DNA of 64,000 nt from Bacillota bacterium (GTDB lineage Bacteria; Bacillota; Limnochordia; Darwinibacteriales; DTU012), in assembly GCA_012840925.1 (NCBI GenBank), contig DUVS01000003.1, positions 1 through 64,000 on the forward strand, given 5' to 3'. A program made the translations under genes and the position numbers. This document shows, in pieces, positions 38,441 to 48,550 of the stretch. Under the pieces are notes generated by a model. That model was not told the origin of the DNA. It saw nothing but the letters and a program-made list of their open reading frames with translations, and ran no database searches. The stretch's first letter is position 1, and each line of letters opens with the position of its first letter.

Positions 38441-38722
38441 CTATCTGCCCGATGACCTCTCGCTGCCGGCATGCCCACGGAAGGTCCGGGTGGGAGCAAA
38501 TTCACCTAATTTGTGACCCACCATTTCCTCGGTAATATATATTGGTATGTGCTTTCTGCCATCATGAACTGCAATGGTATGACCTACCATATCAGGAAAT
38601 ATTGTCGAACGGCGAGACCAGGTTTTGACAACTTTTTTCTCGCCGGCCTCGTTCATTTTGCGAATCTTTGCCAGCAAATGCTCATCCGCAAAGGGTCCCT
38701 TTTTTAACGATCTGCTCATCAT
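38441..38722 (-). CDS. rpsS: 30S ribosomal protein S19
   Basis: [18 protein letters not shown]...[49 protein letters not shown]. Confidence 0.98.
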   Translation of the reverse strand: MMSRSLKKGPFADEHLLAKIRKMNEAGEKKVVKTWSRRSTIFPDMVGHTIAVHDGRKHIPIYITEEMVGHKLGEFAPTRTFRGHAGSERSSGR

Positions 38723-38746
38723 TACACCCCCTCATGGAGAATGACA

Positions 38747-39574
38747 TTATTTTGTCCGGCGTCTTACGATTAACCGATCACTAGGCTTCTTTTTCCTTGT
38801 CTTGGTTCCCAATGTTGGTTTACCCCACGGAGTCACTGGAGACGGCCTGCCGATTGGAGCTTTACCTTCTCCACCACCATGCGGGTGATCCACCGGATTC
38901 ATTACTACACCGCGCACATGCGGCCGCCTGTTCAGATAGCGGCTTCTGCCGGCTTTACCGATAACGATGTTCTCATGTTCCACATTACCGACCTGACCAA
39001 TAGTGGCACGACAATTCTGGTGCACCATGCGGAACTCACCTGAAGGCAAGCGCAGAGTAACATAATCTCCGTCTTTAGCCATGATCTGTGCTGAAGCTCC
39101 CGCAGAACGGGCTAACTGCCCGCCCCTGCCTGGCTGCAGTTCAATGTTGTGCACAACCGTACCTGCAGGAATATTGGCCAATGGCAACGCATTTCCCACC
39201 TTGATGTCTGCATCGGGGCCTGATTCAACCACCTGACCGACTGCCAAACCGTTTGGTGCTATGATATAGCGCTTTTCACCATCGAGATAATGCAGAAGTG
39301 CAATTCTCGCTGAACGATTGGGGTCGTACTCGATCGCTGCAACCTTGGCGGGTACTCCGTCTTTATTGCGCTTAAAGTCAATGATGCGGTATCTGCGTTT
39401 ATGCCCGCCGCCCCGATGTCTCATGGTGATTCGCCCGTACATGTTGCGTCCACCGGTTTTGGTCAAGGATACTGTCAACGACTTTTCAGGTTTGGTTTTA
39501 GTAATCTCTTCGAACGTGGATACTGTCATCCCACGGCGGCCCGGAGTGGTCGGTTTGTATTTTTTAACTGCCAT
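38747..39574 (-). CDS. rplB: 50S ribosomal protein L2
   Basis: [50 protein letters not shown]. Confidence 0.98.
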   Translation of the reverse strand: MAVKKYKPTTPGRRGMTVSTFEEITKTKPEKSLTVSLTKTGGRNMYGRITMRHRGGGHKRRYRIIDFKRNKDGVPAKVAAIEYDPNRSARIALLHYLDGEKRYIIAPNGLAVGQVVESGPDADIKVGNALPLANIPAGTVVHNIELQPGRGGQLARSAGASAQIMAKDGDYVTLRLPSGEFRMVHQNCRATIGQVGNVEHENIVIGKAGRSRYLNRRPHVRGVVMNPVDHPHGGGEGKAPIGRPSPVTPWGKPTLGTKTRKKKPSDRLIVRRRTK

Positions 39575-39588
39575 GATTCCGTCCCTCC

Positions 39589-39873
39589 CTATAGTCCTTC
39601 AAAAACATCAATACTATGGCCGTCGGCTAAAGTTACGACTGCTTTCTTATAATCAGAAGTCCTGCCTACACTTCGGCCTTGTCGCCGTAATTTGCCCCGT
39701 ACACGCACAGTATTAACTTTGTCAACTTTGACCTTGAAAATCTCTTCTACCGCTTGCTTAATCTGCGTCTTATTCGCTCTGAAATCCACAATAAACGTGT
39801 ATTTGTTCTGTGAGATCGAATCGGTGCTTTTTTCTGTAATCACTGGCCGAATCAAGACATCACGCGCATCCAT
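39589..39873 (-). CDS. rplW: 50S ribosomal protein L23
   Basis: [52 protein letters not shown]. Confidence 0.98.
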   Translation of the reverse strand: MDARDVLIRPVITEKSTDSISQNKYTFIVDFRANKTQIKQAVEEIFKVKVDKVNTVRVRGKLRRQGRSVGRTSDYKKAVVTLADGHSIDVFEGL

Positions 39874-40496
39874 TATGCAAGCACCTCCTCCAGCTTTGTC
39901 AGGGCATCTTTGGTAAAGATTACCTGATCATGATTGAGCACGTCATAAACATTCAAACCACTGCTCTTGAGTAACAGTGCCTTGGGAATGTTGCGAGTCG
40001 CAAGCTCAATATTGGCATCCCAGTCTGAGATCACAATTAAAGGTTTCTTGTCAGCATTAAGTGCTTTTAATACTTTGACCATCAGTTTGGTCTTCGGTTC
40101 GTCAATCTTCAACTCATCAAGTACAATCAGTTCTCCGTCGCGAACTTTGGCCGATAATGCCGACTTCAAAGCCATTCGCCGAGCTTTCTTCGGCAGACTG
40201 AATGAATGATCCCTAGGTGTAGGCCCGAATATCACACCACCGCCTACCCACAAAGGAGAACGGATACTTCCTACACGAGCTCTGCCGGTTCCTTTTTGAC
40301 GCCAGGGCTTGCGGCCGCCACCTCTGACCATACCACGACTCTTAGTGGCAGCTGTACCTTGCCGGCGATTGGCTAAGTGACTGACCACTGCCTGATGCAT
40401 CAGAGCTTCATTAATCTTGACTCCAAAAATAGCATCATTCAGCTCAATATCGCCTATTTGAACGCCTTCCATGTTGTATACGGCCACTTTCGGCAT
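39873..40496 (-). CDS. rplD: 50S ribosomal protein L4
   Basis: [51 protein letters not shown]. Confidence 0.98.
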   Translation of the reverse strand: MPKVAVYNMEGVQIGDIELNDAIFGVKINEALMHQAVVSHLANRRQGTAATKSRGMVRGGGRKPWRQKGTGRARVGSIRSPLWVGGGVIFGPTPRDHSFSLPKKARRMALKSALSAKVRDGELIVLDELKIDEPKTKLMVKVLKALNADKKPLIVISDWDANIELATRNIPKALLLKSSGLNVYDVLNHDQVIFTKDALTKLEEVLA

Positions 40497-40528
40497 GATT
40501 GCAGCCTCCTCTCTTGCAATACTATAAA

Positions 40529-41164
40529 TTACTGTTTCACGCTACTGTGAATTGTAAGCAAACTGCCCTTTACACCGGGTACTGACCCATGAACCAACAA
40601 CAGATTCCGCTCTGGATCGACCTTAACAACATCCAGGCATTGCACAGTGCGTTGAACTCCGCCCATTCTACCTGCCATTTTGCGTCCTTTGAAAACTCTT
40701 GCCGGATCAACAGAGCCTAACGACCCAATACCACGATGATATTTTGAACCATGAGCCATAGGCCCTCTGGCAAATCCGTGACGCTTAATCGGGCCTTGGT
40801 AACCTTTTCCTTTGGTTACGCCCGTTACATCCACTTTTTCACCTTCACTGAATATGTCAACCTTCACCTGATCACCAACATTGAGAGATGCCAGTTCATC
40901 AGCTTTATCTAAACGAAACTCCTTTAGATATCTCAGTGGTTTAACATTAGCTTTAGCAAAATGTCCTTTCAGCGGTTTGTTGAACAAGCGCTCCCGTTTT
41001 TCACCAAATCCAAGCTGAACTGCTTCATAACCATCAGTTTCAGCCGTCTTTTTCTGGACCACGGTGCAGGGACCAGCTTCGATTACAGTGACGGGAATGA
41101 GCTCGCCTTTTTCATTAAATATTTGAGTCATACCCAATTTCTTACCTAAAATTCCTTTGGCCAT
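40529..41164 (-). CDS. rplC: 50S ribosomal protein L3
   Basis: [40 protein letters not shown]. Confidence 0.98.
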   Translation of the reverse strand: MAKGILGKKLGMTQIFNEKGELIPVTVIEAGPCTVVQKKTAETDGYEAVQLGFGEKRERLFNKPLKGHFAKANVKPLRYLKEFRLDKADELASLNVGDQVKVDIFSEGEKVDVTGVTKGKGYQGPIKRHGFARGPMAHGSKYHRGIGSLGSVDPARVFKGRKMAGRMGGVQRTVQCLDVVKVDPERNLLLVHGSVPGVKGSLLTIHSSVKQ

Positions 41165-41206
41165 TCTGACACCCCCTAAAATCGTAGAATAATGACTCCG
41201 CCAGGC

Positions 41207-41521
41207 TTAATTTTGCAGTTTAATCTCAATATCGACTCCAGCAGGTAAATCTAAGCGCATCAATGCATCAACCGTTTTGGGGTTTGGTTCCAGAATATCA
41301 ATCAAACGCTTGTGAGTGCGCATCTCGAACTGCTCCCGTGAATCTTTGTGAATATGAACCGAACGCAAAACGGTGAATACACTCTTGTCGGTTGGTAAGG
41401 GGATTGGCCCGGAAACAGTTGCCCCAGTCCGTCTTGCAGTTTCCACGATCTTTTCAGCAGAACTATCAAGAATCTTATGATCGAATGCTTTCAAACGAAT
41501 CCTTACTCTTTGCTTAGCCAT
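41207..41521 (-). CDS. rpsJ: 30S ribosomal protein S10
   Basis: [44 protein letters not shown]. Confidence 0.98.
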   Translation of the reverse strand: MAKQRVRIRLKAFDHKILDSSAEKIVETARRTGATVSGPIPLPTDKSVFTVLRSVHIHKDSREQFEMRTHKRLIDILEPNPKTVDALMRLDLPAGVDIEIKLQN

Positions 41522-41653
41522 TATTTTTCCTCCCTTTCGTCTGATTAGCAGACATGCTCCGTAGAAATTCCCCAAATTGCGGGCTGACTCCCGAAATCTG
41601 GCAACCTCCTACATCATCGCCCAATCTTAACTGTGGATATTAACAGTGAAAGA

Positions 41654-41674
41654 GTGACCCGGCGACCGGGTCAC
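41654..41674 (-). terminator. Hairpin downstream of tuf (terminator/attenuator)
   Basis: Perfect 9-bp stem GTGACCCGG-CGA-CCGGGTCAC just after the tuf stop; weak T tract. Confidence 0.5.
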
Positions 41675-41683
41675 CTCTTCAAG

Positions 41684-42889
41684 CTACTTCAAAATCTTGG
41701 TAACAACTCCGGCACCTACTGTGCGGCCGCCTTCGCGAATAGCAAAACGCAAGCCTTCTTCCATGGCGATCGGTGTGATCAGTTCAACAGTAAGCCTTAC
41801 GTTGTCTCCGGGCATGACCATCTCAGTGCCTTCCGGAAGCTTCACAACACCGGTAACGTCGGTTGTCCTGAAATAGAACTGTGGACGATAGTTGGTGAAG
41901 AATGGTGTGTGCCGGCCGCCCTCTTCCTTGGACAGAACGTACACTTCACACTCGAAGTTGGTGTGGGGTGTAATTGAACCAGGCTTAGCCAACACTTGGC
42001 CTCTTTCAATGCTATCACGGTCCACACCGCGCAGCAGTACACCAATATTGTCTCCAGCTTCTGCTTGATCAAGCAGCTTGCGGAACATCTCAACACCGGT
42101 TGCTACGGTTTCAATGGTTTCATTAGTCAAACCTACGATTTCTACCTTGTCGTTAACCCTGATGGTACCCCGCTCTACTCTGCCAGTGGCAACTGTACCC
42201 CGGCCGGTAATTGTAAATACGTCTTCAACCGGCATCAGGAAAGGTTTGTCCACATCCCGTTGAGGAGTCGGGATATACTCATCAACAGATTTGAGCAGTT
42301 CATCAATCTTGGCACACCATTCGCCCGGTTCGCCTTTTTCCAGCTCTTCAAGGGCCTTCAGTGCGCTTCCAGAAATGACAGGAATCTCGTCGCCGGGGAA
42401 ATCATACTCATTCAAGAGATCCCGGACTTCCATCTCAACCAGTTCCATCAGTTCCGGGTCATCAACCATGTCAGCCTTGTTCAGCCATACAACGATTGAC
42501 GGTACGCCTACCTGACGGGCCAGCAGAATGTGCTCCCGAGTTTGGGGCATGGGGCCGTCTGCAGCGGATACGACCAGAATTGCGCCGTCCATCTGAGCTG
42601 CACCGGTAATCATGTTCTTGACATAGTCGGCGTGGCCGGGGCAGTCTACGTGAGCATAGTGGCGATTGTCGGTTTCATACTCAACGTGTGAAGTATTAAT
42701 GGTAATACCCCGTTCCCTTTCTTCCGGAGCATTGTCAATTTCTTCGAATTTCTTGGCTGTTGCTTTGTTTTGACCTGCAAGGTAATAGGTAATTGCTGCT
42801 GTGGTAGTAGTCTTGCCGTGGTCAACGTGACCAATGGTTCCCACGTTTACGTGTGGTTTAGTTCTTTCAAACTTTTGCTTTGCCATCAT
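41684..42889 (-). CDS. tuf: Elongation factor Tu
   Basis: [50 protein letters not shown]. Confidence 0.99.
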   Translation of the reverse strand: MMAKQKFERTKPHVNVGTIGHVDHGKTTTTAAITYYLAGQNKATAKKFEEIDNAPEERERGITINTSHVEYETDNRHYAHVDCPGHADYVKNMITGAAQMDGAILVVSAADGPMPQTREHILLARQVGVPSIVVWLNKADMVDDPELMELVEMEVRDLLNEYDFPGDEIPVISGSALKALEELEKGEPGEWCAKIDELLKSVDEYIPTPQRDVDKPFLMPVEDVFTITGRGTVATGRVERGTIRVNDKVEIVGLTNETIETVATGVEMFRKLLDQAEAGDNIGVLLRGVDRDSIERGQVLAKPGSITPHTNFECEVYVLSKEEGGRHTPFFTNYRPQFYFRTTDVTGVVKLPEGTEMVMPGDNVRLTVELITPIAMEEGLRFAIREGGRTVGAGVVTKILK

Positions 42890-43009
42890 TTTTCCTCCTT
42901 GCTCACAGATTTACTCAGTCTGATTGCATTTGTTTGCAATGGCTATCAGGATTATTCGTGGTTGAGCCCGATTTTCCTGCTTTGGTCAGATCAAACTGCC
43001 ATTTTTTCT

Positions 43010-43252
43010 CTAATAGAGTACCCCTGCAAAGCCTTTTAATACCCAGCAGTAAACCGGAATCGCGGCACCAATTATGACCCAAAACCCGATACTTTCCTCA
43101 GACTCATGGTCCAAATCGTTTTTCAGCCAGTAGATCTGCACAATGATGCCCGCCGCGGCAACCAAGATCCCGGCTATCAATACTGGAACTATGATCATCA
43201 GCAGCACTACCAGAAGACAGCCGATTGTCAATCCTCCAACAGCAATGCGCAT
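43010..43252 (-). CDS. Small two-TM membrane protein of unknown function (ATG 43252 preferred)
   Basis: MRIAVGGLTIGCLLVVLLMIIVPVLIAGILVAAAGIIVQIYWLKNDLDHESEESIGFWVIIGAAIPVYCWVLKGFAGVLY; GGGAGGAG RBS. Confidence 0.6.
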   Translation of the reverse strand: MRIAVGGLTIGCLLVVLLMIIVPVLIAGILVAAAGIIVQIYWLKNDLDHESEESIGFWVIIGAAIPVYCWVLKGFAGVLY

Positions 43253-43326
43253 GGCGATCTCCTCCCGGATCACCATATGCATACAGCCGGTTTCCTGCAA
43301 CATATGTATTGACAGCTCATATACAA

Positions 43327-43354
43327 CAAAAAAACCCGATGTCGCTCCATCGGA
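43327..43354 (-). terminator. Rho-independent terminator after the tRNA cluster
   Basis: Minus strand CCGATGGAGCGACATCGG followed by GTTTTTTT. Confidence 0.8.
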
Positions 43355-43365
43355 ACAGAAAAAAC

Positions 43366-43442
<77 letters not shown>

Positions 43443-43451
43443 TCAAGTTGA

Positions 43452-43537
43452 TGGTGGAGGGGACAGGATTCGAACCTGTGAAGGCACAGCCAGCAGATTT
43501 ACAGTCTGCCCCCTTTGGCCAGCTCGGGAACCCCTCC
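43452..43537 (-). tRNA. tRNA-Tyr (GTA), CCA encoded
   Basis: GGAGGGGTTCCCGAGCTGGCCAAAGGGGGCAGACTGTAAATCTGCTGGC...GGTTCGAATCCTGTCCCCTCCACCA with long variable arm. Confidence 0.96.
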
Positions 43538-43548
43538 ACATTGTATAC

Positions 43549-43624
43549 TGGAGCCGGCGATGGGACTCGAACCCGCAACCTGCTGATTACAAGTCAGCTG
43601 CTCTACCAATTGAGCTACACCGGC
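43549..43624 (-). tRNA. tRNA-Thr (TGT), CCA encoded
   Basis: GCCGGTGTAGCTCAATTGGTAGAGCAGCTGACTTGTAATCAGCAGGTTGCGGGTTCGAGTCCCATCGCCGGCTCCA. Confidence 0.96.
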
Positions 43625-43638
43625 ATGACACATCAATA

Positions 43639-43667
43639 AATATAACACAGATAAAATCCTTTGTCAA
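43639..43667 (-). promoter_or_regulatory. SigA-type promoter of the tRNA cluster
   Basis: Minus strand TTGACA - 17 bp - TATATT. Confidence 0.8.
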
Positions 43668-43675
43668 CAGCTATT

Positions 43676-44323
43676 CTATTCCTGTTCCCGCTTTTCCAGA
43701 TAACGTTCCAGTTTCCTTTTTACGCGCTGCAGTGCATTATCGATAGATTTTACATGCCGCGACAGGTCATTGGCTATTTCTTGATAGCTCTTGCCTTCTA
43801 AATAAAACATCAGGACTTTCCACTCAAGATCGCTGAGAAACTCACTCATCTTGTTTTCAATGTCGTTGAACTCTTCCTTACTGATTACCAGTTCTTCCGG
43901 ATCAGTCACTTTCGATCCGGAAATAATGTCCAGCAAAGTGCGATCTGATTCTTCATCGTAGATAGGCCGGTTCAAAGAAACATAGGAATTCAACGGGATA
44001 TGCTTTTGCCTGGTTGCGGTCTTGATGGCAGTAATAATCTGACGTGTGATGCATAGTTCAGCAAAAGCTCGAAAGGATGCCAGTTTGTCAGGGCGAAAAT
44101 CGCGAATAGCCTTGTATAATCCGATCATTCCTTCCTGGATAATGTCCTCGCGATCAGCTCCGATCAGAAAATAGGAACGAGCTTTGGCTCTGACGAAATT
44201 ACGATACTTGTTGATCAGGTATTCGAGCGCAACATCATTGCTGTTACGGGCGTGTTCTACAACCTCTTCGTCGTTCATGGTGTCATAGTCATATATATAA
44301 TCCTTTTGTGCATTAGCACTCAA
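43676..44323 (-). CDS. sigH: RNA polymerase sporulation sigma factor SigH
   Basis: LEYLINKYRNFVRAKARSYFLIGADREDIIQEGMIGLYKAIRDFRPDKLASFRAFAELCITRQIITAIKTATRQKHIPLNSYVSL. Confidence 0.95.
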   Translation of the reverse strand: MSANAQKDYIYDYDTMNDEEVVEHARNSNDVALEYLINKYRNFVRAKARSYFLIGADREDIIQEGMIGLYKAIRDFRPDKLASFRAFAELCITRQIITAIKTATRQKHIPLNSYVSLNRPIYDEESDRTLLDIISGSKVTDPEELVISKEEFNDIENKMSEFLSDLEWKVLMFYLEGKSYQEIANDLSRHVKSIDNALQRVKRKLERYLEKREQE

Positions 44324-44433
44324 CTATATCGCCTCCATCTGGATTCCCATCTTCCAGAGGGTTCCAAGCTTGAGAGATGCCCGAGAGCCCCACTGTCACG
44401 CCATCTTACCAACTTGTCCACTAACATGTGTTC

Positions 44434-44462
44434 ATTATACACTATTGCTACTATAGCGTCAA
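44434..44462 (-). promoter_or_regulatory. SigA-type promoter upstream of sigH
   Basis: Minus strand TTGACG - 17 bp - TATAAT. Confidence 0.75.
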
Positions 44463-44504
44463 GCAATTGAGAGCGGCGTTTAGCTCGACATTTTGTAGGG
44501 CTTT

Positions 44505-45251
44505 CTACTGTTGGTGCCTCTGTTTGGCAATTTCGTAAAGCAAAATCCCCCCTGCGACTGCAGCATTAAGGGATGATATAGAGCCATACAGAGGAATCCG
44601 CACCAGAAAATCGCATGTTTCCTTGACCAGCCGCGGCAGACCACTGCCCTCACCACCAATGACAAGGGCAATGGGCAGATTCAGATTCTGCTGATAACAG
44701 ACTTCGCCATCCATATCAGCGCCGACAATCCAGCATCCGGCACGTTTCAACTCTTCGAGGGCAGAAGTTACATTGGTGACACGCGCTATGGGCATATGGG
44801 CCACAGCCCCCGCTGATACCTTCGCCACCACCGGGGTGATCGATGCCGCCCGGTGCTTAGGAATGATCACTCCACTGACACCGCAGACCTCGGCACTGCG
44901 AATTAGTGAACCAAGATTGTGGGGATCCTGAATTCCAGCCAGGACCAGGAAGAACTTAGACTTGTCCATTGCTAACAAGTCATACAGTTCTAGATAGCTG
45001 ACAGGAGCGACCCGGGCAGCTATTCCCTGGTGATTCCCGGTTGGGCTGATTGAATCAAGGAAACTAGGCCGCACCGTTTTTACCGGGATATTGCTGTCTT
45101 TCGCAAGCTGTAGGATTTTCCGGACTGATCCATGCCTGCTGCCGGAAGCAACAAAAAGCTGATTAATGGCTTGTCCAGAACGAAACAACTCCATTACCGG
45201 CTGACGGCCTACTACAATATCGGTGTAATCTTGTTTTTCCATCGCAAACAC
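44505..45251 (-). CDS. rlmB: 23S rRNA (guanosine-2'-O-)-methyltransferase RlmB
   Basis: VVGRQPVMELFRSG, LAGIQDPHNLGSLIRSAEVCGVSGVIIPKHRA, LVIGGEGSGLPRLVKETCDFLVRIPLYGSISSLNAAVAGGILLYE. Confidence 0.95.
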   Translation of the reverse strand: MFAMEKQDYTDIVVGRQPVMELFRSGQAINQLFVASGSRHGSVRKILQLAKDSNIPVKTVRPSFLDSISPTGNHQGIAARVAPVSYLELYDLLAMDKSKFFLVLAGIQDPHNLGSLIRSAEVCGVSGVIIPKHRAASITPVVAKVSAGAVAHMPIARVTNVTSALEELKRAGCWIVGADMDGEVCYQQNLNLPIALVIGGEGSGLPRLVKETCDFLVRIPLYGSISSLNAAVAGGILLYEIAKQRHQQ

Positions 45252-45254
45252 CCT

Positions 45255-45647
45255 TTACTCAACGGGTTCGATTAAAGCCAGCAGTTCCTGAAGGCGCTGA
45301 ATTTCGCCAGCCAGGTATAAATATCCAAGCAATGCTTCAAAGCCTGTGCTGCGCCGATAAGCCGCCAAATCTACATGCCGGGGCACCTTGCCTTTGGCAT
45401 TGCGCCCGCGGCGCATGATCTGAGCTTCTTTTTCAGTCAAATGAGGCTGCAGCACTGCCAGGAACTCTGACTGACTGGCTGCAGCCACATAACGGACTGC
45501 ACGTTCGTGAAGCTGATGGACAGTATGAAACTGAGCGCTCAGCCGCAGTCGGACATACAGTTCGAACACTGCATCACCAATATAGGCCAAAACCAAGGGC
45601 GGCAGCAATTCAGGATTGGGTAACTGCTCTTGTTTATAGACGGTCAT
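45255..45647 (-). CDS. mrnC: Mini-ribonuclease III
   Basis: PLVLAYIGDAVFELYVRLRL...RRGRNAKGKVPRHVDLAAYRRSTGFEALLGYLYL. Confidence 0.93.
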   Translation of the reverse strand: MTVYKQEQLPNPELLPPLVLAYIGDAVFELYVRLRLSAQFHTVHQLHERAVRYVAAASQSEFLAVLQPHLTEKEAQIMRRGRNAKGKVPRHVDLAAYRRSTGFEALLGYLYLAGEIQRLQELLALIEPVE

Positions 45648-47077
45648 GATCTAATTTTCCACCTCGGACCCTGGGGTGTATCCTCAATAACAACATTCAA
45701 CTCAGCTAAACGGTCCCGAATGCGATCGGCCAATTGATAATGCTTCTGACTGCGCAGTTCGGTCCGAAGTTCCAAAAGCAGATCCAGCAAAGGTTCACTT
45801 AAGCCGGACAGCTTGTGTTCGTCCGTTTTGATTATACCAAAAATACCGCCGGCAAGTGTGGCGAAGAGCTGATACGCCTGGTATAAAGCATAATCGGCCG
45901 ATGCCTTGTGGTCCAGCTTGGCAATATAAGCGTTGACCTGGTGCAGCAGATCAAACAAAACTCCAATCGCCAAAGCTGTGTTAAAATCATCATCCATGGC
46001 AGCGGTAAATCTGGCTTCTCCCTGCCGGATCGCCTCGGCCAAAGCGGCTGCATCTCCAGACAGCGGTTCCGGCTCAATCTTAGCTTTATCAACCATTTTA
46101 GCCAGGACATTGACACAATCATTCAAGCGCTGCCAGCCGCGGCTGACTTCATCAAGTTTCTGATCGTGAAACTCTAGCTCAGAGCGGTAATGGTTTGACA
46201 GGATGAAAAAGCGGATCAGTTCTTTCGGGTATGCCTTCAAAATTTCCTTTACAGTAACGATGTTGCCGAGTGATTTGGACATTTTCTCCTGCTTGAGATT
46301 GATCATCCCATTGTGCAGCCAGTACTTGGCCAGCGGTTTGCCGGTAGCCCCTTCTGATTGGGCAATCTCATTTTCATGATGGGGGAAAATCAAATCACAA
46401 CCGCCCCCGTGAAAGTCAAACTCGGGACCGAGATACTTGTAGGACAGTGCCGAGCACTCAATATGCCAGCCAGGTCTGCCTTTGCCCCAGGGACTGTCCC
46501 AGGCTGGTTCATTAGGCTTGGCTTTCTTCCACAGTGCAAAGTCGAGGGGGTGTTTCTTATCGGGATCCACCTCGAAGCGAGTCCCAGCCTGGAGCTGTTC
46601 TATTTTTTGATTTGACAGCTTACCGTATTCCGGGAAACTCAAAACGCTGTAAAATACATTGCCATTGACGACATAAGCATGGCCCCGCTCAATCAAACGT
46701 TCAATCAGGGTTATGATATCTGGAATGTGCTCAGTCACTTTCGGATACAGATCTGCCCGTGCCACACCAAGGGCATCCATGCTCTCAAGGTATTCATTAC
46801 TGTAGTGAGCCGCCAATTGGACCGGATCCACCTCTAGCTCTTGAGCACGGTTAATAATCTTGTCGTCAATATCTGTGAAGTTTTGAACGTGAAAAGTCTG
46901 ATAACCCCGGTAATGCAAATACTTCTTGATTACATCCCATACCACACTGGGCCGGGCATGGCCCAAATGGGTATCGCTATAGGGAGTGACACCGCAGACA
47001 TAGATCCCGATTGCTTCCCCGCTGCCTGTCAGCTTTTCTTTCTTTCCTGTCAATGTATTGTAAATGTAGATGGGCAT
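45644..47077 (-). CDS. cysS: Cysteinyl-tRNA synthetase
   Basis: YVCGVTPYSDTHLGHARPSVVWDV, HIECSALSYKYLG, KMSKSLGN. Confidence 0.97.
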   Translation of the reverse strand: MPIYIYNTLTGKKEKLTGSGEAIGIYVCGVTPYSDTHLGHARPSVVWDVIKKYLHYRGYQTFHVQNFTDIDDKIINRAQELEVDPVQLAAHYSNEYLESMDALGVARADLYPKVTEHIPDIITLIERLIERGHAYVVNGNVFYSVLSFPEYGKLSNQKIEQLQAGTRFEVDPDKKHPLDFALWKKAKPNEPAWDSPWGKGRPGWHIECSALSYKYLGPEFDFHGGGCDLIFPHHENEIAQSEGATGKPLAKYWLHNGMINLKQEKMSKSLGNIVTVKEILKAYPKELIRFFILSNHYRSELEFHDQKLDEVSRGWQRLNDCVNVLAKMVDKAKIEPEPLSGDAAALAEAIRQGEARFTAAMDDDFNTALAIGVLFDLLHQVNAYIAKLDHKASADYALYQAYQLFATLAGGIFGIIKTDEHKLSGLSEPLLDLLLELRTELRSQKHYQLADRIRDRLAELNVVIEDTPQGPRWKIRS

Positions 47078-47103
47078 CGCTTCACCTTCTCCATGTTCAT
47101 TTG

Positions 47104-47778
47104 CTATGATACATTAGTCTGCTGCAGTTCAACCAGTGATTGCAGCTTGGCAATTCTCTCCTCGAGCATTCCAATCCGTTCCATCATGGCAGTCACTTGC
47201 TGTCTGCACGGGTCAGGTACGTTGGCATGATCCAGTTTATCTACCCTCTGGCCATCACGAACCACAACCTTGGCCGGGACTCCCACCACCGTTGAATTTG
47301 GCGGGACACTGTTGAGTACCACAGCACCGGCTCCAACCCGGGCGTTCTCTCCAACTGTAAATGAACCCAAAACCATGGCACCGCATGCTATCACGGCACC
47401 TTGCTCAATGGTGGGGTGGCGTTTACCTTTTTCCTTGCCAGTTCCACCCAGGACTACCCCTTGATACAAGGTCACATTGTCTTTTATCACTGTAGTTTCG
47501 CCAATAACGACCCCCATACCATGGTCAATAAACACACCACGGCCAATCTGGGCACCGGGATGGATCTCAATGCCGGTGAAAAACCGGTTGAGATGGCTGA
47601 TGATCCGGCCCAGAAGCTTGAGGTTGTGGCGATGAAGCCAATGGGCAATACGATGAACTTCAAGGGCATGCAATCCGGGATAGGTAAGGATGATCTCCAG
47701 GGTATTGCGTGCCGCCGGGTCTCTCTCTCTGATAGCTTGAATGTCTTTGCGGATGGTATCGATGATGTTTCTAAACAT
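47104..47778 (-). CDS. cysE: Serine O-acetyltransferase
   Basis: [57 protein letters not shown] hexapeptide repeats. Confidence 0.95.
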   Translation of the reverse strand: MFRNIIDTIRKDIQAIRERDPAARNTLEIILTYPGLHALEVHRIAHWLHRHNLKLLGRIISHLNRFFTGIEIHPGAQIGRGVFIDHGMGVVIGETTVIKDNVTLYQGVVLGGTGKEKGKRHPTIEQGAVIACGAMVLGSFTVGENARVGAGAVVLNSVPPNSTVVGVPAKVVVRDGQRVDKLDHANVPDPCRQQVTAMMERIGMLEERIAKLQSLVELQQTNVS

Positions 47779-47811
47779 TGTATACCTCCTTCCTCAAGAC
47801 AACATTGAACA

Positions 47812-48102
47812 AAAAACCCTCAACTCTTGGACAGAGACGAGGGTTCGCGGTTCCACTCTGTTTCCTGATTGCATAGAGTTCTTACAAAAGCAGATCTGTA
47901 TGCAATCAGGCACTTGGTGTGTAGTAACGAACACAACCCGGCCAGGCCTACTTCAGGTTCAGCCTGGCAGATCAAGGGCGCATTTCGACTTACCTGCCCA
48001 TAAGGTGCTTCCAGCCAGCGGCACCTACTCTCTGGATGGGCGCTGATAAACCTACTTCATCCCTATCATCTCTTTTAGTATCTGCTTTTCTTGGTTATGC
48101 TA
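47812..48102 (-). promoter_or_regulatory. T-box riboswitch leader of cysE-cysS (likely Cys, UGC specifier at 47982-47980) with terminator 47812-47845
   Basis: Minus strand T-box AGAGTGGAACCGCG (47859-47846), terminator AACCCTCGTCTC..GAGTTGAGGGTTTTTT, stem I AGAGAGTAGGTGCCGCTGGCTGGAAGCACC, GAAATGCGCCCTTGA. Confidence 0.9.
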
Positions 48103-48108
48103 ACATAT

Positions 48109-48137
48109 ATTATAGCGGGTAACCTGAGTGCTGTCAA
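48109..48137 (-). promoter_or_regulatory. Consensus SigA promoter for the T-box/cysE operon
   Basis: Minus strand TTGACA - 17 bp - TATAAT. Confidence 0.85.
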
Positions 48138-48175
48138 TCAATGGACAATCCGCTGTTTTAACCAGGAGGCGGGGC

Positions 48176-48550
48176 ATGAATAAGCAGATTATCAACAGGT
48201 TGATTTGGGTATTGCTGATCGTTGTCATTGCCGTAAGCAGCATATTATGGGGAATCAGGCATCAAAAACGAAGCTCAACTCCTGAAGCCGTCGTTCAGCA
48301 GGTCAAAAGCATTAAAAACCCTCTGCCAAATCTGGAGATTCTGGATGCGGTCTGGGCCGGCAGCCGCATTGTAACCCAAGTCCAGTATACCGGCCCGGAT
48401 GCACAAGCACCCCAAGCCCCCTTTGAGTGGCATCAGCTGGCTCAGAGCTGCGCAGAGCAAATCCACCTGGAATTGAACCAAAAGCATACCATCGAGGTCC
48501 AGCTGTTTCACAACTTCGAGTTTCGTGCTGTATCAGTCGCTGGCTTATGA
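48176..48550 (+). CDS. Hypothetical membrane-anchored small protein (ATG 48176 preferred)
   Basis: MNKQIINRLIWVLLIVVIAVSSILWGIRHQKRSSTPEAVVQQ...; AGGAGG RBS. Confidence 0.6.
   Translation: MNKQIINRLIWVLLIVVIAVSSILWGIRHQKRSSTPEAVVQQVKSIKNPLPNLEILDAVWAGSRIVTQVQYTGPDAQAPQAPFEWHQLAQSCAEQIHLELNQKHTIEVQLFHNFEFRAVSVAGL

Noticed and set aside
21820-42889. Ribosomal-protein supercluster as an unusual region
   Set aside because: Gene content and order match the standard S10-spc-alpha arrangement; only the upstream tuf/sigH junction is unusual.
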